A stretch of 64,000 nucleotides of DNA from Oscillospiraceae bacterium. Its GTDB lineage: Bacteria; Bacillota_A; Clostridia; Oscillospirales; Ruminococcaceae. The position numbers and the translations under genes are program-made. The notes beneath the pieces were generated by a model, which saw nothing but the letters and a program-made list of their open reading frames with translations, was not told the origin of the DNA and made no database searches. Shown piece by piece: positions 55,278 through 63,425 of this stretch (positions are counted from its first letter, which is position 1; each line of letters begins with the position of its first letter). The stretch covers positions 186,001 to 250,000 of the forward strand of contig SFDQ01000001.1 of NCBI GenBank assembly GCA_004558145.1, in the 5' to 3' direction.

Positions 55278-55306
55278 AGTATAGTCTTTTTGGGCTGAAA
55301 AGGCAA
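55278..55306 (-). promoter_or_regulatory. Promoter of the RND gene
   Basis: On the minus strand, TTGCCT (55301-55306) and TATACT (55278-55283) are separated by 17 bp. Confidence 0.7.
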
Positions 55307-55448
55307 TCTGAGAAGGCGGGAAACTCCTGCCCCAAAATGTAAAATTTGTCCCGTGATTTGACGGGCATGTTATGATAAAAAAGAACGATACGAAAACAAG
55401 AGGGGCGGAACGCGCGCCGCAGATGCGCCGCGCAGTATCCGCCGGGGC

Positions 55449-55487
55449 CGGCGGGCCGGGCGCAAAGCCCCCCGCCGCACATTTTTT
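55449..55487 (+). promoter_or_regulatory. Attenuator-like hairpin before the MATE gene
   Basis: CGGCGGG (55449-55455) can pair with CCCGCCG (55471-55477), followed closely by TTTTTT (55482-55487), 18 nt before the MATE start codon. It looks like an intrinsic terminator inside the leader. A TATGAT about 130 bp upstream may be the -10 of the promoter. Confidence 0.45.
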
Positions 55488-55505
55488 CAAGGGGGGCAAT
55501 CGAAT

Positions 55506-56876
55506 ATGCAGAATTCCGCCGGCGCGTCCAGCGCCCAGTTCATCAAGATGACCCAGACGCCCATTCCGAAGCTCATCGTCACCCTGGCCGCCCCCACGGT
55601 GGCCAGCATGCTGGTGAGCTCCATCTACAACCTGGCGGACACCTTTTTCGTGGGCCAGCTGAAAAGCAACAGCGCCACCGGCGCGGTGGGCGTTGTGTTC
55701 AGCCTGATGGCCATTCTCCAGGCCTTCGGCTTCATGGTGGGCATGGGCTCGGGCAGCGTCATCAGCCGCCTGCTGGGCCGGCAGGAGGGGCAGAAGGCCA
55801 GCCACATCGCCTCCATGGGCTTTTTCACCTCGCTGGGCTGCGGCGCGCTGCTGGGCATCGGAGGCCTCACCTTTCTGGAGCCGCTGATGCGCCTTCTGGG
55901 CGCGACGGACACCATCCTGCCCTACGCCTGCGACTACGGGCGCTACATCCTGGCGGCCGCGCCGCTGATGTGCGCCAGCTTCACCATGAACAACATGCTG
56001 CGCTATGAGGGCAAGGCCGCCTTTGCCATGATCGGCCTGACCACCGGCGGCATTCTGAACATCCTGCTGGACCCGCTGTTCATCTTCGTGTTCGACATGG
56101 GCATCGCGGGCGCGGCGCTGGCCACGGCTCTTTCCCAGTGCGTGAGCTTCTGCCTTCTGCTGGCGATGTTCCTTGTGGGCAAAAGCCAGCTGCGCCTTTC
56201 GGTGCGGCTCATCGGGCGGGACCTGCCCGGCCTCAAAAACATCCTGGCCTGCGGCCTGCCCAGCTTTGCCCGTCAGGCGCTGGCCAGCGTGGCCACCGCC
56301 CTTCTGAACTGGCAGGCGGGCCAGTGCGGCGGCGACGCGGCGGTGGCCGCCATGAGCGTTGTGGGGCGCATCTTCATGTTCGTGTTCGCGGTGATGCTGG
56401 GCATCGGCCAGGGCTTCCAGCCGGTGGCGGGCTACAACTACGGCGCGGGCAAATTCAACCGCCTGCGGCAGGCCTTCCGCTTCACCTTGCTTTTGGGCGA
56501 GGGCTGCATCTGCGTGGTGGCGCTGGGCACCTTTTTGGCCGCGCCCTGGCTCATCCAGGCCTTCCGCAACGACCCGCAGGTCATCGAGATCGGCGTGTTC
56601 GCCTGCCGGCTGCAGTGCTGCGCCATGCTGCTGGTGCCGCTGGGCACCTGCGCCAACATGCTGTTCCAGAGCACCGGCCAGAGCACCTCGGCCACCTTTT
56701 TGTCCAGCCTGCGGCAGGGGCTCTATTACCTGCCGCTGATGCTGGTGCTGCCGCTGGTCATCGGGCTGCGGGGCGTGCAGATCGCACAGCCCCTGGCGGA
56801 CGTGCTCACCTTCATCACCAGCGTGCCCTTCCTGGTGCGGTTCTTCGCCCAGCTGCCCCGGCAGGACAGGGAATGA
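55506..56876 (+). CDS. MATE family multidrug/Na+ efflux transporter
   Basis: This 456-residue protein has twelve membrane helices in two homologous halves. PTVASMLVSSIYNLADTFFVGQL opens the first half. GMGSGSVISRLLGRQEGQKA is the conserved MATE loop, and ILACGLPSFARQALASVATALLNWQ starts the second half. It extrudes cationic drugs or metabolites using a Na+ or H+ gradient. It is divergent from the RND pump, with an intergenic region of 288 bp that holds both leaders. Confidence 0.93.
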   Translation: MQNSAGASSAQFIKMTQTPIPKLIVTLAAPTVASMLVSSIYNLADTFFVGQLKSNSATGAVGVVFSLMAILQAFGFMVGMGSGSVISRLLGRQEGQKASHIASMGFFTSLGCGALLGIGGLTFLEPLMRLLGATDTILPYACDYGRYILAAAPLMCASFTMNNMLRYEGKAAFAMIGLTTGGILNILLDPLFIFVFDMGIAGAALATALSQCVSFCLLLAMFLVGKSQLRLSVRLIGRDLPGLKNILACGLPSFARQALASVATALLNWQAGQCGGDAAVAAMSVVGRIFMFVFAVMLGIGQGFQPVAGYNYGAGKFNRLRQAFRFTLLLGEGCICVVALGTFLAAPWLIQAFRNDPQVIEIGVFACRLQCCAMLLVPLGTCANMLFQSTGQSTSATFLSSLRQGLYYLPLMLVLPLVIGLRGVQIAQPLADVLTFITSVPFLVRFFAQLPRQDRE

Positions 56877-56882
56877 TCTTCT

Positions 56883-56914
56883 CCCCCGGCCTTTCACCGG
56901 CCGGGGGCTTTTTT
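56883..56914. terminator. Terminator between the MATE and CAT-like genes
   Basis: CCCCCGGC (56883-56890) pairs with GCCGGGGG (56900-56907), then C and six T. The convergent CAT-like stop codon lies in the T-run. Confidence 0.85.
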
Positions 56915-57545
56915 ATGCCTCTTCCCGGTCCAGCCGCGCCTGCAGCTCATTCACCAGCCGGCACAAATGGAACCCGTCGCAGACGGCGTGGTGCACCTGC
57001 ACCGCCAGCGGCATCAGCACCCGGCCCTCCCGCTCGTAAAAGCGGCCCATGGTGAAGATGGGCGCGAGGTAGTCATAGCCCTTTTCCAGGTTCAGGTTGA
57101 ACCCCTCGAAGGACGCCCAGGGCAGCATGGACACCGGGAAGGTGTTGGGCGGCGTGCCGGGCTTTGCCTCCATGGCGTGGCAGCCGCCGAATTCCTCCTT
57201 GTCCCGCAGCCATGCCGCGAGGAATGCCTCATAAGAGGGGTCGTACCCGGTCCAGAGGTTGGAGAAGGTCTGACTGTCCTCGTGGAACACGGTGTAGCAG
57301 GGATGGACAACGTCGTAAAACCCCGGCCGGCCCGCTTCGTCCAGCGCCATGCGGAACTCCTGGTGGGCGTTCACCACCGCGGCGATGTGGTGCAGCATGG
57401 CGGGATAGAACTTTTTGCCGCCTGCCCGCAGGCGGGTGATGTCCAGCGTGAAGGTGGCGCTGTATGTGCAGGGCACGCGGGTGAGATAGTGCTCAAAGTG
57501 CTCCCGGCGGGGCCACTGTTCCAGGTCGATGGGTGTGAAGTTCAT
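56913..57545 (-). CDS. Chloramphenicol acetyltransferase family protein (CatA type)
   Basis: This 210-residue enzyme has the CAT fold and length. The catalytic motif HHAVCDG (185-191) is intact, with His186 as general base and Asp190 structurally conserved. YPAMLHHIAAVVN, GFYDVVHPCYTVFHED and TFPVSMLPWASFEGFNLNL follow the CatA family order. CatA enzymes 3-O-acetylate chloramphenicol, but chromosomal relatives include enzymes without clear drug activity. Its start overlaps the flavoprotein gene stop (ATGA), so it is the third gene of a PadR-led operon. This operon context differs from plasmid-borne cat genes. Confidence 0.88.
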   Translation of the reverse strand: MNFTPIDLEQWPRREHFEHYLTRVPCTYSATFTLDITRLRAGGKKFYPAMLHHIAAVVNAHQEFRMALDEAGRPGFYDVVHPCYTVFHEDSQTFSNLWTGYDPSYEAFLAAWLRDKEEFGGCHAMEAKPGTPPNTFPVSMLPWASFEGFNLNLEKGYDYLAPIFTMGRFYEREGRVLMPLAVQVHHAVCDGFHLCRLVNELQARLDREEA

Positions 57546-58912
57546 TGTTTCGCTCCTTTTTCCGCTTCGGCCTTCGCCGCCTCCACCACCTTGCGGTAGG
57601 GGCCCACGATGGCCTCGGTCATTTTTCCTTTCGCCTGCTTTTGCACCGCGGGCACCGCCAGCAGCGCCCCCACCAGCTGCATCTGCAAAATGCGCTTTTT
57701 CTGCTTCTGGGGGAAATCATAAGCCCCGTGGGCCTTGTAGAATTTGTGGTCGGCCTTCATCATGCCCCGCATCACATAGATGAGGTCCCGGAAAATTTTG
57801 CTGCCGCCCACGCCGTAGAAGTTGGCCGGGCGGGAGAGGCCCTTTTCCAGCGCGAAGGCCAGGTTTGCCGCCAGCGCGGCGATGTCCGCCGCCGTGTCGG
57901 CCTCGTCGGTGGCCACGCCCGCCAGATAGTTGCCGCCCACCTCGGCCCGGGCTTCCAGCACCATCCGCAGGTTGGGCTCGCTGCGGTAATCGCCCTGCAC
58001 GAGATAGGCCACCGGCTTGCCCTGGGTCACCGCCCGGTGGCCGTTGCAGAACTGCCGGTCGTCGTAGCACTTGAACAGCGACCCGGCAGAGTGGCCGGAA
58101 ACGGAAAATGCATAAACAAAAGCGTCGGCGGTCTGGACGGTGCCCCGCAGGAAGTCGTCGAAGCCGTCCTTGTAGACGCACTTGCCGGTGACGGCGCAGT
58201 TCATGCACCCCAGGCACCCGCCCGCGAAGGGGAGGTCCCGCAGGTTTATCACCCGACTGGCATGGGGCAGAGCGGCCCGGAAATCGGCGATCATGGCGGC
58301 AAGGCCAGCATCCCCGGGGGCGCAGTCGGTCACGATAACCACGTCTTTGTCCCCTGTTTTGGGCGTTTCGGGCAGGGCGGCGCGGTAAGCCGGCCGCGCC
58401 GGGGCGCAGGCGGCGGGCGGCGGCGTGACAACGAGGCCGTGCCCGCAGGCGAAAACCAGCTGGTCGAAGAAGTCCCGGGCCTGCCGGCGGCCCTTTTCGC
58501 TCAGCAGGTCCTCCATGTCCGCCGAGAGGCCCCGCACCGGCTTCATCCCCAGGTCAAAGCAGTTCTCCTCCACCCAGCGGTGGGCGGTCACGTCGTAGAA
58601 GTGTTTGGAGGTGGTGATCTGGCTGGCGAATTTTCCCGCAAGGTCCGGCCCGCTCTCCTTCATCAGCTCCACAAAGCGGTGCAGCTGATAGGGCGCGAGG
58701 AAGGTGTAGACCGGGTAGCAGAAGAGCACCAGGTCCGCCTTTTCCAGCGCGGCGCGGGCGGGGGCAAAATCCTTTTCGTAGCTTTTGATGCGCACCCCCA
58801 CCGGCAGGTATTCAAAGGTGTGCTCCGGGTGCAGCGCCTCCAGATACAGCGCCGTGTGCAGCGTGGCGGAGGCCTTGCCCTTGGGGCTGCCGTTCAGCAC
58901 GAGAATGTTCAT
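57542..58912 (-). CDS. Two-domain flavodoxin-like NAD(P)H-dependent oxidoreductase
   Basis: This 456-residue protein has two flavodoxin/NADPH:FMN-reductase-like halves. The N-terminal half starts MNILVLNGSPKGKASATLH (FMN phosphate loop) and continues with LVLFCYPVYTFLAPYQL. The second half (about 190-365) starts VVIVTDCAPGDAG and has CLGCMNCAVTGKC, the compact four-Cys pattern of iron-sulfur flavoproteins. The C-terminal about 80 residues are helical and basic. It probably carries out electron transfer or quinone/nitro reduction. It overlaps padR upstream and the CAT-like gene downstream, each by ATGA. Confidence 0.82.
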   Translation of the reverse strand: MNILVLNGSPKGKASATLHTALYLEALHPEHTFEYLPVGVRIKSYEKDFAPARAALEKADLVLFCYPVYTFLAPYQLHRFVELMKESGPDLAGKFASQITTSKHFYDVTAHRWVEENCFDLGMKPVRGLSADMEDLLSEKGRRQARDFFDQLVFACGHGLVVTPPPAACAPARPAYRAALPETPKTGDKDVVIVTDCAPGDAGLAAMIADFRAALPHASRVINLRDLPFAGGCLGCMNCAVTGKCVYKDGFDDFLRGTVQTADAFVYAFSVSGHSAGSLFKCYDDRQFCNGHRAVTQGKPVAYLVQGDYRSEPNLRMVLEARAEVGGNYLAGVATDEADTAADIAALAANLAFALEKGLSRPANFYGVGGSKIFRDLIYVMRGMMKADHKFYKAHGAYDFPQKQKKRILQMQLVGALLAVPAVQKQAKGKMTEAIVGPYRKVVEAAKAEAEKGAKQ

Positions 58913-59460
58913 TCCTCTTCCTCCAATTCTTTTAAAAGGCGGCTGTACCACTGCCGCTCAAATTCGGCGGCGGCGATGCCGTACTCGATGGTGCAGCCCT
59001 GAAAGCGAAAGACCTCGTCCCAGTTCTGCCCGGGGGGCAGCGGCCCGGCCTGGGCTTTGCGGAACTGCTCCCGGATGGCGGCGAGCACCGCCTGCGTCTC
59101 CTCCATCTGGCGGATGTAGTCCCGGATGGCTGCGGCGCGCTGGGCGGGCTGGGCCAGCCCCAGGAAGAACAGCCGGGCCAGCTCCATGTTCTTGACCTTG
59201 CCCGCCTGCATGGGCCGGGCCACCCAGGCCTCGAAGGCCTGCCGCCCCGCCGGGGTGATGGAAAAGGTCTTTTTGCGCCGGCGGCCCTCCACGGTCTCGG
59301 CGGCGGCGATGCGGCCCTCCTTTTCCAGCTTGGTCAGAGCGGTCTGCACGCTGCCCGCGCTGGAAGAGCAGATGAGGGCCAGGTTCTGTTTGATGAACCG
59401 CTGCAACTCGTAGCCGGTCATGGGCGCGAGAAGCAGCAGCCCCAGGATGAGATACTCCAT
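58909..59460 (-). CDS. PadR family transcriptional regulator
   Basis: This 183-residue winged-helix regulator has LILGLLLLAPMTGYELQRFI (helix 1-2), SAGSVQTALTKLEKEGRI (recognition helix and wing), and KKTFSITPAGRQAFEAWV as typical PadR features. A longer C-terminal helical dimerisation domain follows (PadR subfamily 2-like, VirR domain). It leads the operon with the flavoprotein and CAT-like genes and likely represses it until an effector drug or phenolic binds. GGAGG precedes ATG 59460. Confidence 0.9.
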   Translation of the reverse strand: MEYLILGLLLLAPMTGYELQRFIKQNLALICSSSAGSVQTALTKLEKEGRIAAAETVEGRRRKKTFSITPAGRQAFEAWVARPMQAGKVKNMELARLFFLGLAQPAQRAAAIRDYIRQMEETQAVLAAIREQFRKAQAGPLPPGQNWDEVFRFQGCTIEYGIAAAEFERQWYSRLLKELEEEE

Positions 59461-59490
59461 GGCGGCCTCCTCAATATGTCTAATAGAGAG

Positions 59491-59519
59491 ATTATACTTC
59501 CTCCGCTTTTCGCCGTCAA
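59491..59519 (-). promoter_or_regulatory. Promoter and candidate operator of the padR operon
   Basis: On the minus strand, TTGACG (59514-59519) and TATAAT (59491-59496) are separated by 17 bp. An imperfect dyad GTCTAATA-GAGA-GATTATAC (59478-59497, 6 of 8 pairs) overlaps the -10 and could bind PadR. Confidence 0.75.
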
Positions 59520-59613
59520 GAAAACGGGCGGAACTGGCAGGTTTGGTTGGTGGCCTTTTTCCCGCCGGGGTGGTATACTGGCGGCAGAACAGAACAAAAG
59601 GAGGGCGAACGTT

Positions 59614-60063
59614 ATGAGTTTTGCCAGCGGGCTTTGCGGTGCGCGAAAAAAGAGCGGTCTTTCCCAGGAGGCCGTGGCGGAAAAGCTGGGGGTCAGCCGC
59701 CAGACCATCTCCAAATGGGAGACCGGCGAGACGCTGCCGGACATCCGCCAGTCCAAGGGGCTGGCCATGCTCTACCACGTGACGCTGGACGAGCTGGTGG
59801 AATACGACTTTGACGAGCGGCAGGCCCAGGAGATGATCGACAGCGTGAGCGAAACCGCCCAGGCCAAGGTGGACTGGAACAAGGTGTGGAGCAAAAAGTA
59901 CCCGGTGCTGGCCAGCTATCAGCATACGGTGCGCACCGAGGACTATGCCCCCGCGCTGCGGCAGCTGCTGGCCCGGCTGCGGGCGGACTACGGTTACAGT
60001 GAGACCGACGCTCTGCTGGTGCTCAAGGACATTCTGGCCCGGGTGTGGCAGGGCCGCGTTTGA
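59614..60063 (+). CDS. XRE-family helix-turn-helix regulator
   Basis: This 149-residue protein has an N-terminal HTH_3 domain (CGARKKSGLSQEAVAEKLGVSRQTISKWETGETLPDI, residues about 8-45), then an α-helical region of about 95 residues with no known fold. It is divergent from padR. A TATACT (59574-59579) lies 34 bp upstream with a weak -35 (TGGCCT, 17 bp spacing). AAGGAGG precedes ATG 59614. It forms an operon with the next small gene. Confidence 0.88.
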   Translation: MSFASGLCGARKKSGLSQEAVAEKLGVSRQTISKWETGETLPDIRQSKGLAMLYHVTLDELVEYDFDERQAQEMIDSVSETAQAKVDWNKVWSKKYPVLASYQHTVRTEDYAPALRQLLARLRADYGYSETDALLVLKDILARVWQGRV

Positions 60064-60074
60064 AAGGAGAAGGA

Positions 60075-60296
60075 ATGGACTATTCCAAAGAACAGCTGAC
60101 CGAGGCCCGCCGCCAGATCGACTCCACCGTGCACAAGCTGCGCCAGACGGTGCTCACGCTGGAAGCCAAGGGCGACCCGGCCCGCTACAAATCCCAGCTC
60201 ACCCTGGCGCGGCGGCGCATCGAGGCCTTCTGCCTCGCCGGCGAGCTCATCGGCCAGGAACTGGACAAGCTGGAACAGACCGCGCCCGGCGAATGA
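60075..60296 (+). CDS. Small helical protein of unknown function
   Basis: This 73-residue, strongly charged protein is predicted to be two long helices (YSKEQLTEARRQIDSTVHKL and SQLTLARRRIEAFCLAGELI). It starts 11 bp after the XRE gene with AGGAGAAGGA. The terminator stem begins inside its last codons and the stop codon is in the loop. I do not recognise a family. It may partner the XRE regulator. Confidence 0.75.
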   Translation: MDYSKEQLTEARRQIDSTVHKLRQTVLTLEAKGDPARYKSQLTLARRRIEAFCLAGELIGQELDKLEQTAPGE

Positions 60297-60313
60297 ACGC
60301 CGGGCGCTTTTTT
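60282..60313 (+). terminator. Terminator overlapping the small gene's stop codon
   Basis: GCGCCCGGCG (60282-60291), loop AATGAA with the TGA stop, CGCCGGGCGC (60298-60307), then six T. Confidence 0.92.
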
Positions 60314-60366
60314 CAAAACTTGAGCGCCGTTCAGAAAAATCTGCCCGGCACTTGAATCCGCCTCTC

Positions 60367-60395
60367 TTGGCGCACAGCTTGCCGTGGGGTACAAT
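60367..60395 (+). promoter_or_regulatory. Promoter of the XRE-helical-repeat regulator gene
   Basis: TTGGCG (60367-60372) and TACAAT (60390-60395) are separated by 17 bp, 49 bp before the start codon. Confidence 0.65.
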
Positions 60396-60444
60396 AAAGG
60401 CAGAAAAAGCGCGCGCAAACGGAACAAAGAGAGGACGACGCTTT

Positions 60445-61539
60445 ATGGAACAGACCAACACCTTGAAGATGGGCTCCACCATCGCCGCTCTGCGCAAAAG
60501 CCGGGGGCTGACCCAGGAGCAGCTGGCGGCGCTGGTGGGGGTGAGCGGCCCGGCGGTGAGCAAGTGGGAGACCGACGCCTCCTGCCCGGATGTGGCGCTG
60601 CTGTGCCCCCTGGCGCGGGCGCTGAATACCACCGTGGACGCCCTTTTGCAGTTTGAGGCCGCCCTGACCGACGAGGAAGTGGCGCGACAGATCAACGCCC
60701 TGATGGAAACTCTGCCCCAAAAGGGGGCCGATGCCTGCGAGGAGGAACTGCGGCGGCTGGTGTGCCGCTGGCCCGGCTGCACCGCCCTGCAGTTCAACGC
60801 GGCCATGGTGTGCGACGGCTTTGAGATGTTCTTCCCCGACGCGCAGCCGGAGCAGAAGGCCCGCTGGCGCGCCCTCAAGAGGGAACTGCTGGAACGGGTG
60901 CGCGCCTCGGGCACGGCGGCCTACTGGCAGGCCGCCACCATCCAGCTGGCCGGTCTGGCGCTGGCACAGGACGACCCGGACCGGGCCGAAGCCCTGCTGG
61001 ACGAGCTGCCCGAGCATCCGGGGGACGCCACCGCCGTGCGGGCGCTTTTGTACCGCAAGCGCGGGCAGGAGCAAGAGGCCCAAAAGCTGCTTCAAACGCA
61101 GCTTTACGCAGCAGTGAGCAAGGCGATGACCACCCTTTCCTTCCTGCTGGGCAGCGAAAAGGAGCCCCGCCGCCAGGAAAAGATGGTGGGGGCCTACCGC
61201 GCGCTGGCGGGCACCTTCGGCCTGGCCGACCTGAGCGAGGGCTTTCTGGTGGAGGCGCACCGAAAGGCCGGCGAGTGGGACAAGGCCGCCGAACATTTCT
61301 CCCGCTATGTGGACCAGCTTCTTTCTCCCCTGCCCCGGCCGGACCCGGACCTCTTCGCCCCGGCGCTGGACTGCGAAGCAAAGCCCGGCGACGTTTTTCC
61401 CGCCGGGATGCGCCGCGTGCTGCTGGAGGGCATGCGCCGGGAGATGCTGGAGGGCCTCCAGGGGGAGACGGGCGAGCCGGAACTGTGGCAGCATCCCGCG
61501 TTTGCCGCCGCTTTGAAAAGACTGGAAGAGAGCCTGTGA
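60445..61539 (+). CDS. XRE-family regulator with C-terminal helical-repeat domain
   Basis: This 364-residue protein has an N-terminal HTH_3 (IAALRKSRGLTQEQLAALVGVSGPAVSKWETDASCPDVALL, about 12-52). The remaining 300 residues are helical, with TPR-like pairs (for example ALAQDDPDRAEALLDELPEHPGDATAVRALLYRKRGQEQEA, written here across residues about 171-211). This layout is common in Firmicute stress or quorum-responsive XRE regulators, with the repeat domain sensing a peptide or protein. No peptide gene follows. AGAGGACG precedes ATG 60445. Confidence 0.88.
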   Translation: MEQTNTLKMGSTIAALRKSRGLTQEQLAALVGVSGPAVSKWETDASCPDVALLCPLARALNTTVDALLQFEAALTDEEVARQINALMETLPQKGADACEEELRRLVCRWPGCTALQFNAAMVCDGFEMFFPDAQPEQKARWRALKRELLERVRASGTAAYWQAATIQLAGLALAQDDPDRAEALLDELPEHPGDATAVRALLYRKRGQEQEAQKLLQTQLYAAVSKAMTTLSFLLGSEKEPRRQEKMVGAYRALAGTFGLADLSEGFLVEAHRKAGEWDKAAEHFSRYVDQLLSPLPRPDPDLFAPALDCEAKPGDVFPAGMRRVLLEGMRREMLEGLQGETGEPELWQHPAFAAALKRLEESL

Positions 61540-61553
61540 GGCGCTTTTTTCAC

Positions 61554-61594
61554 CGCCCGCAGGCCGGAGCTATCGCCCCGGCCTGCGGGCGTTT
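61554..61594 (+). terminator. Terminator after the XRE-helical-repeat gene
   Basis: CGCCCGCAGGCCGG (61554-61567) pairs with CCGGCCTGCGGGCG (61578-61591), followed by TTTC. The T-run is short. Confidence 0.75.
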
Positions 61595-61610
61595 CTGCGT
61601 CGCGGATTTC

Positions 61611-61639
61611 TTGAAGGGCCGAGCGTCCTTTGCTATAAT
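61611..61639 (+). promoter_or_regulatory. Strong promoter of the 566-residue unknown gene
   Basis: TTGAAG (61611-61616) and a consensus TATAAT (61634-61639) are separated by 17 bp, with a leader of about 60 nt before ATG 61704. Confidence 0.8.
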
Positions 61640-61703
61640 AAAGGAAAAGCGTCGTTTTTGTCGAACAGACGCACACTAAGTGCCGAAAGCGAGGTTTGCT
61701 GGC

Positions 61704-63404
61704 ATGATCGATCTGAGTTCCACACTGTTTTTCAAGGGTACCTTCTCGGTCCAAGCCTTGAAGGACGACACCGACCTGCTCTGGGATTTGGTGCTGAAGA
61801 TACGCCGCTGGATGACCTCCAAGTGGCGGCGGCAGAACGAGACCATCCCCGAGCGCATGCCGCTTTGGACGTCCTGGAAACTGGGGAGCCACTTCTCCTC
61901 AGAAAACGAACTCGTTCACTTTAAGTCGGACTACCACTGCGGACTGGATGGCATGGAGTTCTGGGCCTGCAAGATCATCGAGACAGAAGCTCTGTCGGAC
62001 GGCTGCGCGCCCCGGGAGTGGACCACCGAGATCGGCTTTCAGCAGCGTGGAGCCACCTCCGCCCAGATCAGCATCGTCATCTCCTACAGCGACCGCCCGG
62101 GTTTCATCGGGCCCTGCCGGCCTGCACCACGCGCCACCCTGCCGCGGCTGCTGCGCATGTTCTGCCAAGACTCGAATCTCTACTGCTTTGTGGGCAACCG
62201 TTTTCCCTTTACTCTGCATCCCGTACATCTCGCGCCCGGCGACTTCCCTGAGTTCTGGAAACTGGTGTCCGACGAGGACCGGGAGATACCGCTGATCTAC
62301 ATCAGCCCCAGCGTGGACGAAGAAACCGGCGCGCCGGTCAATCTGTTGGACCCAGCGCGGCTGGCGGAACTGCTAGGGCCAAACGCCCTGGTCTACTACG
62401 CAGACGACCCGGAGTTCTCCCAGGAGATGAGGCTGATGTGCCCTCATCCGGACTGCGCCTGCTATACTGGTCAAGTGCGGGTGTATGCCTCCCATCCCCA
62501 CATGGAAAAAGCTGCCGACGCCTTCCGGCATCGCCTCATTGGGGTGCGGTCACTGCGCAGCGACCCGGAAGAGGTCTATACCATGCTGCGGCGGGCACTG
62601 GCCCAGGACGTTCACTTTTACGAAAGCATGTTCCGCATGGAGAACTGCCGCGAGATGAACTTCCGCACACAGATGCAAAAGCGCCAGCGGGAATATCGGG
62701 CGGAACTGGAGAACGAACTGCTGGAAAGCGCGGTAGAAAAAGAGCAGGAGCTGCACCGCCAATTGGAGCAGTTGGACACGGAACGCTTTGAATGGGAGCA
62801 GTGCAAGGAAGAATTGCAAGACCGTATCGATGAGCTGACAAACTCGCTGCACCGGGCAGAAGCTCTGGCGGACAGCTATCGGGAGGCTGCCGCCCTCTCC
62901 GCCGCGCGCAAAGCCGCGCTGGATAAGATACGCCTCGTTGGAAAATATCCCTCGGAGCCACGTCAAATCGTGGATTACTTCCTGGGACATTTCGGCGATC
63001 GACTGGCCTTCACCGAGCGCGGCCTCGCCTCGCTGGACAGCTGCACCGCCAGCGCCGAAGTGCTGTGGGATGCCCTTTATCAGATGGTCACCACCTTGTT
63101 CGACCTCTATGAGGACGATACAGTGGTGCTGGTAGACCAAGAATTCAACCGCTGCTCCAACCTGCGGCTGGCCCGGTGCGAGGGCACTATGACCCGCAAG
63201 AACGCTAATCTGATGCGCAATTACCGCGACACCTACGACGGCCGCGACATTGACATTCAGGCCCACATCAAAACCGCCGAGACCCGCCCCGGCAGCTCCA
63301 AGTTCCTTCGCATCTACTTTTCTTACGAGCCGGATCTGCACAAGATCATTGTGGGCTCCTGCGGTGAGCACTTGGAAAACCACACTTCTCAAAAAATACA
63401 TTGA
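61704..63404 (+). CDS. Large coiled-coil protein of unknown function
   Basis: I do not recognise this 566-residue protein with certainty. Residues 1-240 are a mixed α/β region with many aromatic residues (WTSWKLGSHF, AQISIVISYSD). Residues 195-300 look like an α/β unit (PLIYISPSV, LVYYADDPEF, GQVRVYASHPH). A long charged coiled coil spans about 318-408, and a C-terminal α/β domain (about 415-566) ends with LRIYFSYEPDLHKIIVGSCGEHL. This N-α/β, coil, β-rich C-terminus plan resembles uncharacterised proteins found in accessory or defence-like loci, but no nuclease or ATPase motif is visible. By eye its codon use is less GC-biased than neighbours. The start is ATG 61704 (GAGG upstream), not the earlier GTG 61680. 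Confidence 0.75.
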   Translation: MIDLSSTLFFKGTFSVQALKDDTDLLWDLVLKIRRWMTSKWRRQNETIPERMPLWTSWKLGSHFSSENELVHFKSDYHCGLDGMEFWACKIIETEALSDGCAPREWTTEIGFQQRGATSAQISIVISYSDRPGFIGPCRPAPRATLPRLLRMFCQDSNLYCFVGNRFPFTLHPVHLAPGDFPEFWKLVSDEDREIPLIYISPSVDEETGAPVNLLDPARLAELLGPNALVYYADDPEFSQEMRLMCPHPDCACYTGQVRVYASHPHMEKAADAFRHRLIGVRSLRSDPEEVYTMLRRALAQDVHFYESMFRMENCREMNFRTQMQKRQREYRAELENELLESAVEKEQELHRQLEQLDTERFEWEQCKEELQDRIDELTNSLHRAEALADSYREAAALSAARKAALDKIRLVGKYPSEPRQIVDYFLGHFGDRLAFTERGLASLDSCTASAEVLWDALYQMVTTLFDLYEDDTVVLVDQEFNRCSNLRLARCEGTMTRKNANLMRNYRDTYDGRDIDIQAHIKTAETRPGSSKFLRIYFSYEPDLHKIIVGSCGEHLENHTSQKIH

Positions 63405-63425
63405 ACCCACAGGAGGAAGCCCATC

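Noticed and set aside
50841..55298. A 1485-codon open frame on the plus strand
   Set aside because: It is antisense to the RND permease and antiporter. The His/Gly/Leu-rich translation has no domain character and the codon pattern mirrors the real minus-strand genes.
56913..57545. Acquired (mobile) chloramphenicol resistance gene
   Set aside because: No insertion sequence, integron or plasmid features flank it. It is embedded in an overlapping operon with base composition like its neighbours, so it looks chromosomal.
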